Below are positions 28,512 to 39,400 of a DNA stretch of 64,000 nt, piece by piece. Location: assembly GCA_023525715.1 (NCBI GenBank), contig CM042012.1, positions 114,628,298-114,692,297 on the forward strand, written 5' to 3'. The notes beneath the pieces are model-generated. The model searched no databases. It was not told the origin of the DNA and was given only the letters and a program-made list of their open reading frames with translations. The DNA comes from Cichorium intybus. Its lineage: Eukaryota; Streptophyta; Magnoliopsida; Asterales; Asteraceae. The number at the start of each line of letters is the position of its first letter. Positions within the stretch are counted from its first letter, which is position 1. The position numbers and the translations under genes were made by a program.

Positions 28512-29106
28512 CGAACAAAAATAAACTAAAAGAAATAAATCAGAAAAAAACTAACCTTTAGTTTTTAATCTTGAAGCTAAGCAGCACAAGTGTCCTGCCT
28601 CAAATGAGATCACACCCAGGGAGCCAGAGGAAGGTCACGAAAATTCCAGAGAGAAATAATAGAATGAGCACTTATAATGAGGTCTAGGGTTTCCTATTTA
28701 TAGGGAACCAAGAAACCCTAGCCGTCAGCCATTTTCCGGATTATACGTACGCGCGTCGCGGCTTTTACATTGGCGCGCCGCGCGCCGCAATTCAACTATT
28801 GAATTTGTACGACTTTAATCCCTGACTTCCTGATTAATCTAATTAATGCCACAGAAATTAATCCAATTAATCCTGATTAATTATTAATCAATCAATATAG
28901 TTTCTAATTAATATATTATCTCTTTAATATATTAACAAACCATATCTTTTATTTCTATTGATTTATTAATCCCATAATAAACCAACATTTCTCTCTACCG
29001 AACTTTCTAACAAACCTCCAGCTATGAGGACAACCCAAATGGACTTTGCTTCTATTAATTAGGTAAATACAAATTATAAGTCATGGCTTAGACACCTAAT
29101 CCAACA
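28512..29106 (-). repeat. 5' LTR of the LARD-like element
   Basis: Partner of 22580-23175. The minus strand carries a TATA box (TATAAATA at 28695-28702) inside a CCCTATAAATAGG context that would start transcription through the interior. Its right neighbour is Cassandra-like LTR sequence. Confidence 0.88.
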
Positions 29107-29584
29107 GGGGGGTCAACCATCTTAAAATTTCTCCCACCCGGACACGCTTAAGTATAGAGTTCTTATGGATTTGTTGCCCTCACAGCTTTAAAAACGTGTT
29201 GTGATAGGTAGGTATCCACACCCCTTATAAGGGAAAGCTTCATTTTTTTACCTGGTCGATGTGGGATCAAGGATATCTCCCCCTTTCTCCCCCACTACAA
29301 GGTTTGACGTCCCCGTCGAACGTACCGACCTCATGCACCTAGCTCTGATACCATATGTAACATCCTCCACTTTCACGTACCGTAATATTGTCCATTTTGG
29401 GCCATCCAACGTGAAAACTTCCTAGGGTCACCCCTCCTGAATTTTCTCCCACCCGGGCACACATAATTGTAGAGTTCTTATGGGTTCTGCTACCTTGAAG
29501 ACTTTAAAACGTGTTGTGATAGGTAGGTATCGACACCCCTTATAAGAAAATGATTCGTTCTCCTACCCGGTCGACGTGGGATCA
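29107..29584 (-). mobile_element. Cassandra-like TRIM, minus-strand unit (inner L1, interior, L2)
   Basis: Two LTR copies carry 5S rRNA-derived sequence in antisense: the rest of L1 (29107-29269) and a whole L2 (29356-29584, TGTAACATCC...GGGATCA). Between them is an 86-bp interior with a primer-binding site (TGGTATCAGAGC on the minus strand, 29342-29353) and a purine tract next to L1. Tiny interior, tRNA-Met priming and 5S sequence in the LTR are the marks of Cassandra TRIMs. The reverse of GGGTCACCC...GTTCTTATGG is the 5S region with its Pol III promoter. After L2 a second purine-tract fragment follows (29585-29597), suggesting a tandem or broken third unit. Confidence 0.78.
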
Positions 29585-29605
29585 AGGATATCTCCCTATT
29601 CTTTT

Positions 29606-30077
29606 GAGGGCTACAGATCTCATATGAAATCTGTAGTTAAGTGTGCTCGGGAGGTTGAAATTTATGGATCGGTGACCCTCTGGGAAGATTTCACGTTGGG
29701 TGGCCCAGAGCAGACAAGATTTTGGTACATACAAATGGGGGATGTTACAGATGGTATCAGTGCTAGGTGCACGAGGTCGGTACATTCAACAAGGACATCG
29801 AACCCTGTAGTAGGGGGTGGGGAAAGAGGGAGAGATCCCTGATCCCACATCGACAGGGAAAGAGAACGAAGCATTTTCTTATAAGGGGTGTGGTCGTGTG
29901 GATACCTATCGATCATAATGTGTTTTAAAGTCGTGAAGGTAGTAGATCCCATAAGAACTCTGTAGTTAAGCATGCCTGGGGGAGAAATTTCAGGATGGGT
30001 GACCCCCTTGGGAAGTTTTCACATTAGATGGCCCAGAGCGAACAAAACTATGGTATGTGCAACTGAGGGATGTTACA
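29606..30077 (+). mobile_element. Cassandra-like TRIM, plus-strand unit (partial L3, interior, L4)
   Basis: This inverted counterpart of the preceding unit has a 5'-truncated LTR L3 (about 29606-29749, ending GATGTTACA), a primer-binding site TGGTATCAGTGC (29752-29763, one mismatch), a purine-rich tract before 29840, and a complete LTR L4 (29840-30077, TGATCCCACATCG...GAGGGATGTTACA). L4 includes a clear 5S rRNA homology at about 29945-30020: GATCCCATAAGAACTC, GTAGTTAAGCATGC, and GGATGGGTGACC, the C-box region of the 5S internal promoter. It encodes no protein. Whether Pol III reads it is unknown. Confidence 0.8.
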
Positions 30078-30363
30078 TATATCAAGAGAGATAAAGACAA
30101 ATGACACTAGTGGTGACGGATGTGTAGTAGTAAGAGTTTTTGTAGTGGTGGTAATTTGTGTAGTTGGTATAGAGGTGAGAGATGGTGACGTATGGAGGGT
30201 TTTCAGAGAGAGGGTATGTTGGCAAAAAGTTTAAAAGTAGCCAAAGTTCTGAGCACTTATAGGTGGTTGAAAGCGGTACCATCATCTTATGCCGATAGAT
30301 GGTTTAGGTGCTCGAAGCAATATTGCGTTTAGAGTTTTAGATGTAATGGGGAGTGTAAAAGCG

Positions 30364-32139
30364 GGGTTATTGTCATTCTTTCCCATCTAACTATTTGATT
30401 TTATCACATTTGGTCACTAAGCATATTTTTGGATATTTTAGATCCCTAAACTATGATTTTACCTATTAAAAAGGAGATCATCACTCTTTTTCCCGGTTTC
30501 ACCGATAAAACTTAAATGACATGGCTACATGTAGCACAAAAGACGTCCACCTTCATCTTCAAGATGTTTTTTTTTTAATTAAAAGTTTTGATTTATTAGT
30601 ATTGTTGTTATTAAGATAAAAATATTAAATATAAACAATAAATTGTTGAAAAGTGGGTTTCGTTCCCATACCTTCCCTCAGAAACCCTAAAGTAAAATCA
30701 TGAGTCTTGAATTTTAAAAACATTACCTTTAAAATCGCTAGATCTTCAAATGCATCTCAATTCCCCTAGAACTTTATCTTCGGTCCTCATCTATTATATC
30801 ATCAAATTTTCTTTTGAGTTTGTTCTTATTATACCCTATCTCCCCCCGATTTATTGATTTTTGAGTTCTTAAACATGATTTTAGGGTTCTTCATTTTTGG
30901 GTTCACAAAAGAAGATAGATTGGGTGCCTGTGGTGTTCGAAGATGATCATCTTCGTTTTTCTAGATTCTTGTACAGTGGTGGGTTCTTGTGCAGCAGTGG
31001 TGTTCGAAGATGATGATCCAGATTAAGTTCTTCAGGAGGCTTCATTGTCTCATTGTGTTTCTATGTGTTCGATTCAAACCAAAAACCAAGGAAAAGGACA
31101 TCGAGAGAGGCTAATCAAGGGATTACGTGAAGGATAAAACACTTGGATCTGACATAGAGGTGACTCACACAGATGAGGTGACGATGGAGACGTGACCGTT
31201 ATTTTTGTATTCAAACTTGTCTAAGACGATCAGATCGTCACATATTTAATCTCGTTGTGGATGATGCAGTGAAAACCAAGAGGATGAGAGAAACACTAAG
31301 ATTTTTTTAGCTAAATCACTCATTTCCGATTCACTTCTATAGGTGGCTGATGGCAGAGGATAACAAAGTAAGAGACTTATTGTTCCTCAATTCCGATCAG
31401 ATATGAACCTCTAGTTCCTCGACTCATCAATTTAATACCAAACATTTTGAGGAGATTTTGATGCTTGACCATGGTAGAGATCTAATCACCAGATCCAAAT
31501 CTGGCCACCATAGCCGCCTCGTTTGTCCCCATCGCCACCTACAGCAGCAAAGCTGCCATGACACTCCCTTCCATTACAGCCCTGCTGCTCTCCTCTCCCA
31601 TAACTTTTTTGATTCTCCAATCCCTTTCTATCTCCTTGATCCCTAGAAATTGGATGTGCCAAGGTATGAGGACGGTATTATAAATAATTCTGATTTCTAG
31701 AATGATGGTGATGCAGGGTGGTGGTTGATGGTAGTGTTAGGTGGTTTTGTTGAATATTCTTTAGTCTATTCTTTATTAGTAAAGAACATCTTTTTTAAAG
31801 ATTAATAACAGATGAATGTTCGTGAGATATTTTTGATTTTAATATTTATAAAAAATAATAATAATGGGTTTTAAAATTAATGAAAATATATATTTAATTT
31901 TTAAAAAAAAAAGCCACGTGGACGCCATGTCATCGCCACGTGGACATGTTTTGCTGACTTAAATGATACATGTCATATGCCATGTAGGCGTGTTAACCGG
32001 ATGACTAGGTCAAATCTCTTAAAATGGTTTTTTTTTTGACATAAATTTTGCCATTTTAAGGACCTAAAACGCATAAAAATAAGAAGAGTGACCATTTAAA
32101 ATATTTCACATAAATTTATTGGGTCAGTATGACAATAAC
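30364..32139. mobile_element. MULE-like non-autonomous element (1776 bp)
   Basis: The ends GGGTTATTGTCAT are inverted at both edges. Similarity deeper in is patchy (GGTCAC, TTTTAG(A/G)TCC, CTACATG). The flanks GTAAAAGCG (30355-30363) and GTAAAAATG (32140-32148) are an imperfect 9-bp duplication, 7 of 9 matching. The interior has ATGATCATCTTCG-type repeats near 30940-31015 and a short CDS-like patch, but no transposase and no parent gene I can name. Confidence 0.55.
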
Positions 32140-32472
32140 CCGTAAAAATGAGGTAGTAGTTCACAATTTGATGGTGGAAAGATGAGAGAGTATAGTTGGA
32201 TGGTTTTCAAATATCGAATGAATGTAAGGGATCCAAGAGAATGCATGTTTTGAAATGTTAGAATGAAAATAAGGGATCCAAGAGCTCATATATGCATTTT
32301 TCTTAAGTATTACATTATAAGGCTTGTACCCAAGTGTTTTTATACGATGAATCTCATTTTACATATACACAATTAGTGGTCAAGATTGATAAAAAAAATC
32401 AATAGTTAGGATTTGAACTCCTTATTATTTAAGACATTTGGTCTTAAAAATGATGTGCATTTATGTATGCAT

Positions 32473-32567
<95 letters not shown>
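32473..32567. repeat. (AT)n microsatellite, about 90 bp
   Basis: AT array, followed after about 80 bp of unique sequence (ending TTCTTCTTCTT) by a second array at 32647. Confidence 0.97.
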
Positions 32568-32569
<2 letters not shown>

Positions 32570-32644
32570 CATACATATGTATGTATGTGTGTGTATATAT
32601 TACATTCTTACCATAATTTTACTTTTTATTCGATTCTTCTTCTT

Positions 32645-32646
<2 letters not shown>

Positions 32647-32702
<56 letters not shown>
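32647..32702. repeat. (AT)n microsatellite, about 56 bp
   Basis: Second AT array of the pair beginning at 32473. Confidence 0.97.
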
Positions 32703-32704
<2 letters not shown>

Positions 32705-32821
32705 CAAGATTTAAATTTAAATAAATTCAATTAGTTAATATTTGAATGACGAGTCATAACAATAGTTAAAAGTAACACTAAATTGAAAATTGTATTTATT
32801 TTTATTCTCTCACAAGTTATG

Positions 32822-35430
32822 GATGATGGTTATCAAATGATGTGACTCTAGTTGATGTGTATCGTATCATATTGCTTAAAATAGTCATATATTTATACAT
32901 CAAATAAGTTTTAGAATTATTATTTCATAAGTAATGTTAATCCCATAATTATTTTTAAATAATATATATTTGTCAAAATTTAACTTACATATTCTAACAC
33001 CCATAACTAGCCTATGGATAAAGTGAAAGTTATGGTTGTTTTATGAGTTGGCAATTCATCAAAGCCATCAAATCATGGGCTCTACTTCCCATTTCAAAGG
33101 GTTTGATGGTGATAAAATTGGCTTGTCATAAGGAAATTGTATCTAGAGCCTAGAGGATTCCAACATTTGGAAGACTGGTTGTTTGGACCGATTTTTTAAC
33201 CGACTTTAACCGGGGTTTTATAGCAGTGCATTACAGTTTTCAACCCGAAGAAGACCATATAGGTGTTAATTCTATTATTTTAACAACCCGCAAAAACCGC
33301 TCTCTATTCTCGATATTTTTTTGACAACCTCAACATTTTTTCTAGTATTTACAGCTTTAATGTTTATGTTTTTATAAAATTTGAATTTTAAACTATTTGT
33401 TTTTTTATTTTGTTTATCTTTAAATAAAATATAATACAAATATTTATTTGTTTGGAGTAAAAATTTTTAGTAAAAAATAGGTCTTTTATTGCATAATCAA
33501 AACCGGTTATGCTTTTGAAGCTCAAACAAGAGTTCAAAATTGATTAGGTTTTGACCGAAACTGATACAAAAGTAAACAATTAAAAACTGATTTTTTTAAA
33601 ACCGGTTTCGATTTTAATCGACTAATGCCCACATGTACTAGAGCGTATGCGCTTGATACATTTTATCACAGTAGCTTGACACTATCTCGATGAATGTTTA
33701 ACCTAGGATCGTTTCTTTCTTAATCCTCTACCCTTTAATTTGGATAAACGAGTAACTAGGAAGGATACATTCGTATTTCCAGCAATTCATTAGCTCTAGA
33801 ATGTAGAAATTCAATACAAGATATAAGAAACGAACAAATCTTTTTTTCACATGATTGCTTTACATTTGCTGAGCCAAATGGATCTACCACTGTTTTTAGA
33901 TTTTAGTTGATGATGAAAGTTTCATCCTTAACTTGGATGTATGATGTGGTTGCAAAAGGTTTTATTTATCTTCTCGATTAACATAATCTCAAAGATCTTA
34001 TTGGAAAGCTGTGTGTAGAGGTTATTGGATGATGTGATTCTAGTAGATGTGTATCGTATCATGTTGTTTGAATAGTTATAATTTAATATATCTAATAAGT
34101 TGAAGAATTAGTATTTCACATATAACTTTAATGACATAATCATTTTCAATAACATATATTTCTTAAAAGTTAAACTACATAGTTCTAACATGCATAACTA
34201 GCCGACATTCGCCATGTTATCAATATGGATGAAGTGAAAGTTACGTTTGTAATGAGTAGGCCTTCGAAGCCATTAAATCATGGGCTCTACAAAGGTTTGG
34301 TGGTGATTAAATCTCCTTCCCATAATTTGGAAATTATATCTAGGGCCTAGAGGGCTCTAAATTTTGGAAGACCGGTTTCTTGGGTTGGTTTTTTAACCGA
34401 TTGTAGCCGGGTTTTTTCCTAGTCGTTTATGACATTTTCTAACCACAAAAAGATCATATTACCCTTCTATTGTTGGTATAAATAGTGTTTATTCATTTTA
34501 TTTCAACAGTGTACGAAAATCGCTATCTATTCTCAATGTTTTTGGCAATCTCAATATTTTCTAGTATTTTAGGTTTCGACATGTACGTTTTTTTTTAATT
34601 TGAAGTTCAAACCATATTATTTTTTATTTTTATTTTAAAACCAAATTTAATACAAGTATTTATTTGGTTAAAGGAAAATATGAGTAAAAACATAGGTTTT
34701 TTTTATAGGTTTAACCCAAACTATTTTTTTAAACAGGTCATTCCATACTCAAAACCAATTATAATTTATACCATTGCTGCTCAAAAAACGACCAAAACTG
34801 ATTAGCTTTTAACGAAAACCGATACAAAATTAACCGCTTGAAAACACAATTAGTTTTTTTTTTAAAAGCAGTGTCTGTTTTAACAGACTAATGTGCACCT
34901 GTGCTAGAGCCTATGCGCTTGATAGACTATTAAAGTATGAGTGATATCAAATAAACCTTCTCTATGTGTGTGGGTATGTATGTTGTGTGAGTTGACTTTC
35001 ACACACACATGTCACATCATGAGGGTTTTTTTTACAAATACCCTTAAAGTATTGGACATTCTATCACACTAGCTTGACACTATGTCGATGAAGGTTTAAC
35101 CTACGATCATTTGTTTCCTAATACTTTACCCTTTAATTTCGAAAAACAAGTAACTAGGAAGGATACATCCGTATTTCCAGCAGTTCATTAGCTCTAGAGA
35201 ATGATGAAATCCTATACAAGATATAAGAAACGGACAAATCTTTTTCACATGATTGCTTTACATTTGCCGAGTCGTATGGATCTACCACTTTTTTAGCTTT
35301 TACTTGCTGATGAAAGTGTTGATATCCTTATTAACCTGGATGTATGATGTGGTTGCAGAAAAGGGTTTCGTTTATCTTCTCGATCAGCACAATCTCAAAG
35401 ATCTGATTGGAAAGCTGTACTAGATTTTGC
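32822..35430. repeat. Large diverged tandem duplication (units about 1.2 and 1.4 kb)
   Basis: Unit 1 (about 32822-34014) and unit 2 (about 34015-35430) align along their length: 'GATGTGTATCGTATCAT', 'CATGGGCTCTAC', 'TAGAGC(G/C)TATGCGCTTGAT', 'AGCTTGACACTAT', 'GATACAT(T/C)CGTATTTCCAGCA' and 'AATCTCAAAGATCT' occur in the same order in both. Unit 2 has about 140 extra bases near 34935-35055. Near the end of each unit the plus strand can be read, after an acceptor TTGCAG, as EKGFVYLLDQHNLKDLIGKL in unit 2, with a stop in unit 1. This is possibly an exon relic; I do not recognise the protein. Confidence 0.6.
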
Positions 35431-35873
35431 TTAGGTAGAATGATTTCCAAGGATTTCTTTATCCTATGCATCATGGGCAGTCCTGCTGTGTTGACATGTA
35501 CATTACATAACATTTTTCCTTGTACTTGGATAACGAAAGATTGTTATATCTCTGTGGTCCTATCTAACATTTATGTCATGAAGCTCCTAACTCCCATGGG
35601 AGCCAGCTGTTGTCAAATGGGGTTTGTGTATTTTCAGTATATATTTCTAGATCTGAAATATCACAACTTGTCATATTTCACCATATCTGATAAGAATAAT
35701 CAAGTGGGCATGTGAATTCTTCTTTTTCCCTTTCCTTTCTTTTGTTGTTTAACTGCATGTTACTTGCTATCCCATGGGATCCCATGTTACTTCCTACCCC
35801 AATTCAATCATCCTAAACACTACTCATTCATCTAGCCCTTTCTCTCCGCTCATAACGCGCGTTTTCCATAATA

Positions 35874-35878
35874 CGTAG
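35874..35878. other. Target-site duplication CGTAG, left copy (element 2)
   Basis: Matches CGTAG at 41003-41007 on the other side of the LTR pair. Five bases is the Copia standard. Confidence 0.95.
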
Positions 35879-36362
35879 TGTTATGAATAAATTATATCGA
35901 CAATAAAATAAAATAATAATACGATAAAGAAAAATAAATGTGGACACAAGGATTTAACGTGGAAAAACCCTTTCGGGAAAAAAACCACGGGCACAACCGA
36001 TGATAATCACTATATGAGAAAAATGAGGAGGTTACAAGATTTGGAACTGAAAAATATATCTCTCTTTTCTAATACACAGAGTCTCACAATATATATCTAT
36101 GTATATATATCACTCAAATGGTTTTTGACGATTTCAGTTTGGAAAATGATCATCCCTATTTATAGGGATGATTAGCCAAACAATTTAGAAAATGAAAATG
36201 CGTGTGCCAATAGCCGCAATTGTAGAATTGAAATTTTAGGCGCCGTATTCGTCGTTTAAAACCAAACGTGCACAATTCAATTTGAATTTGATTTTGAATT
36301 ACTATGCCACGGGGCCCACTTGAATTATTTTACTTTTGCTTTTTGAAAGTTAATCATTCACA
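35879..36362 (-). repeat. 3' LTR of element 2 (484 bp)
   Basis: TGTTATGAATAAATT...TTAATCATTCACA; one mismatch to the 5' LTR (position 36236). Confidence 0.98.
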
Positions 36363-36374
36363 ATCTCCACCTTA
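36363..36374 (-). other. Polypurine tract, element 2
   Basis: Minus strand TAAGGTGGAGAT directly before the 3' LTR. Confidence 0.85.
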
Positions 36375-36475
36375 ACTTTAAAAGCAATAAGTAACCAAAC
36401 AACTCCACCTTGAGATGAATTTCCACTTGTAGAACTCCTCATTATAAAATCATCGTGTGCCGACAATCCTTGGAA

Positions 36476-39400
36476 TTAGATTGTCATACCAACCAAGCTT
36501 GAGCAAAGCTCAAACTTAGTTGCTGGAACCGGCTTCGTCATCATATCCGCCGGATTGTCATGAGTGCTAATCTTTTGAACTTGAATATCACCTTTGGAAA
36601 TAACATCTCGAATAAAGTGATAACGTACATCAATATGTTTCGTCCTCTCATGAAACATTTGATCTTTTGTGAGATAAATAGCACTTTGACTATCACAAAA
36701 AATCTTTGTGGAAGATGTGTCTCCACAAAGTTCACCATATAAATTTCTTAACCAAATAGCTTCCTTACAAGCTTCAGAAATTGCCATGTATTCTGCTTCA
36801 GTTGTGGATAAGGCAACAGTGGTCTGTAGACTTGCCTTCCAACTTACAGCACATCCACCAATGGTAAAGACATAACCTGTCAAAGATCTTCTTTTGTCCA
36901 AATCTCCAGCATAATCAGAATCTACATAGCCCACCAGTCCTTCACCAGAACTTCCAAATTGTAAACATGCATTGGAAGTACCGCATAAATACCTAAGAAT
37001 CCATTGAACAGCTTTCCAATGCTCTTTTCCTGGGTTAGCCATATATCTGCTAACAACACTTAAAGCGTGAGATAAATCAGGGCGAGAACATACCATGGCA
37101 TACATTAGAGAACCAACTGCACTAGAATACGGAACTTTCGCCATGTTGTTAATTTCATCATCTGTCTTTGGACAATATGCTGAAGACAGTTTGAAATGTG
37201 CAGCTAATGGAGTACTGACTGGCTTGGCTTTATGCATGTTGAATCTTTGAAGAACTTTCTCAATATACCTCTTTTGACTTAGGTATAGTTTTCCATGCTG
37301 TCTGTTACGAGTAATTTCCATACCAAGAATTTTCTTGGCTGGACCTAAGTCCGTCATTTCAAACTCATTGCTTAGTTGTGCTTTCAGTTTTGCTATCTCT
37401 AGTTTATCTTTTGCAGCAATCAACATATCATCAACATAAAGAAGCAGATATATTGATGAACCATTGACTGACTTAAAATAAACACAACTATCATAATCTG
37501 ATCTTTTAAAATTCTGAGATAGCATAAAAGAGTCAAACCTCTTATACCATTGCCTTGGGGATTGTTTTAACCCATAAAGAGATTTCTTCAATCTACATAC
37601 CAAGTTCTCTTTTCCAGGGATAATGAAGCCTTCAGGTTGCTCCATATAAATATCTTCCTCCAATTCACCATGTAAAAATGCAGTTTTGACATCTAACTGC
37701 TCAAGCTCATAGTTATGCATGGCAACAATACTAAGTAAAGTACGAATTGAGCTATGCTTAACAACAGGAGAGAAAACATCAGTAAAATCAATGCCTGGAA
37801 TTTGGCTATAGCCTTTAGCAACTAACCTTGCTTTAAATCTTGCTTCCTCATTAGGAGTAATACCTTCTTTTCTTTTGAAAATCCATTTGCAGCGGATAGG
37901 CTTCTTTTCTTTTGGTAATTTTACCAACTCCCAAGTGCCATTCTTTTCAAGAGATTCCATTTCATCATGCATGGCAATTATCCATTTGTTGCAATGTTCT
38001 GAAGTAATGGCTTCCGTGTAAGTTGAAGGTTCTTTGATACCTTCAATTTCTTCAGCAACGTTTAAAGCATAAGCAACAATATTTGCTTCTTCTATGAGTC
38101 TCTTGGGAGGATGAATGACCCTCCTAGGTCTATCAGTTGCTATAGAACGTTGTGGTTGGTGAGTAGTAGTAGGAGTAGAAGACTCTTGCTCAACTGGTTG
38201 ATTTTGATCAATAGAGTTTTCTTTTTCTGGTGTATGTTCTGAGTCAACAGATTGCTCCACCTGCACACTTGTCTTTTGTTGACTCTCAACAGGAATATTA
38301 GTAGGAGAATCTTTATGTAGCATAGCTGATTCATTAAATACTACATTTCTACTAATCACGACCTTTTTAGTTTCAGGACACCATAACTTATATCCTTTCA
38401 CACCAGACTTGTAACCAAGAAAGATACATTTAATTGCCCTAGGCTCTAATTTTCCATTATCAACATGAGCATAAGCAGGGCAACCAAAAATTCTTAAATC
38501 TGAATAGTTTGCTGGGGAGCCAGACCATACCTCAATAGGAGTCTTTTTATCAAGTGGAATAGAAGGTGACATGTTAATTAAATAACATGCAGTAGAAGCA
38601 GCTTCTGCCCAAAAACGCTTAGATAATCCTGCGTTAGATAACATACAACGGGCTTTTGAAATAATGGTTCTGTTCATACGTTCAGCTACACCATTTTGTT
38701 GGGGTGTGTGAGAAACGGTGTAGTGTCTAACAATTCCTTCTAGTTTACAATATGAATTAAATTCATTTGAACAAAACTCCATACCATTATCTGTGCGAAG
38801 CTTTTTGACCTTTTTACCGGTCTGGTTTTCCACCATGACTTTCCATTCTTTGAATGCAGAGAATGCTTCAGATTTAAGCTTCAAGAAATATGGCCAAACT
38901 CTTCTTGAATAATCATCAATAATTGTCAACATATAACGAGCACCTCCTAGTGATGCTTCTTGAGATGGTCCCCATAAATCAGCATGTACATACTCCAAAA
39001 TGCCTTTTGTAGTATGTACCGAGGTGTTGAATTTCACCCTCTTGTGTTTGCCAAATATGCAGTGTTCACAGAATTCCAGTTTGCCAACGCATTGGCCATC
39101 AAGCAATCCTCTTTTGCTTAATGCTGTCAAACCAAGTTCACTCATATGCCCAAGACGCATATGCCACAGGTTAGTAGTATCAGTAGATGAATTTGAAGTA
39201 ACATTAGAATTACCTGTTACTGTTGTACCCCGAAGATGATACAGGTTTGCTGATTTGATATCGGCTTTCATGACAATCATAGCGCCTTTTGAAACCTTTA
39301 AGACTCCACCTTCACCGGAATATTTGTACCCTTTAAGGTCAAGAGTACTTAAGGAAATAAGGTTTCTTTTCAAACCTGGAACGTGTCGTACATCAGACAG

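Larger units (their letters stand above)
22580..29106 (-). mobile_element. Non-coding LTR retrotransposon (LARD-like), 6.5 kb
   Basis: Two direct repeats of about 595 bp (22580-23175 and 28512-29106) bracket a 5.3-kb interior with no protein-coding frame. The LTR starts TGTTGGATTAGG on the minus strand. A polypurine tract CCAAGTGGGAGAC lies just inside the left LTR, which sets the minus orientation. I counted roughly 14 substitutions between the LTRs (about 2-3%), much older than elements 1 and 2. No primer-binding site was found beside the right LTR, and the inner LTR ends (CGAAC...) lack canonical CA, so the exact edges are uncertain. The interior is a series of perfect hairpins and diverged tandem repeats. 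Without gag or pol it must rely on other elements, as barley LARDs do. Confidence 0.82.

Noticed and set aside
29576..29973. Frames of 67-103 aa in the 5S-derived cluster
   Set aside because: They overlap LTR and 5S-like sequence on both strands and match no protein family.
29945..30020. A functional 5S rRNA gene
   Set aside because: Only part of 5S is present, with many changes, and it sits inside TG...CA LTR units with a primer site. It is a Cassandra-like LTR rather than an rDNA array.
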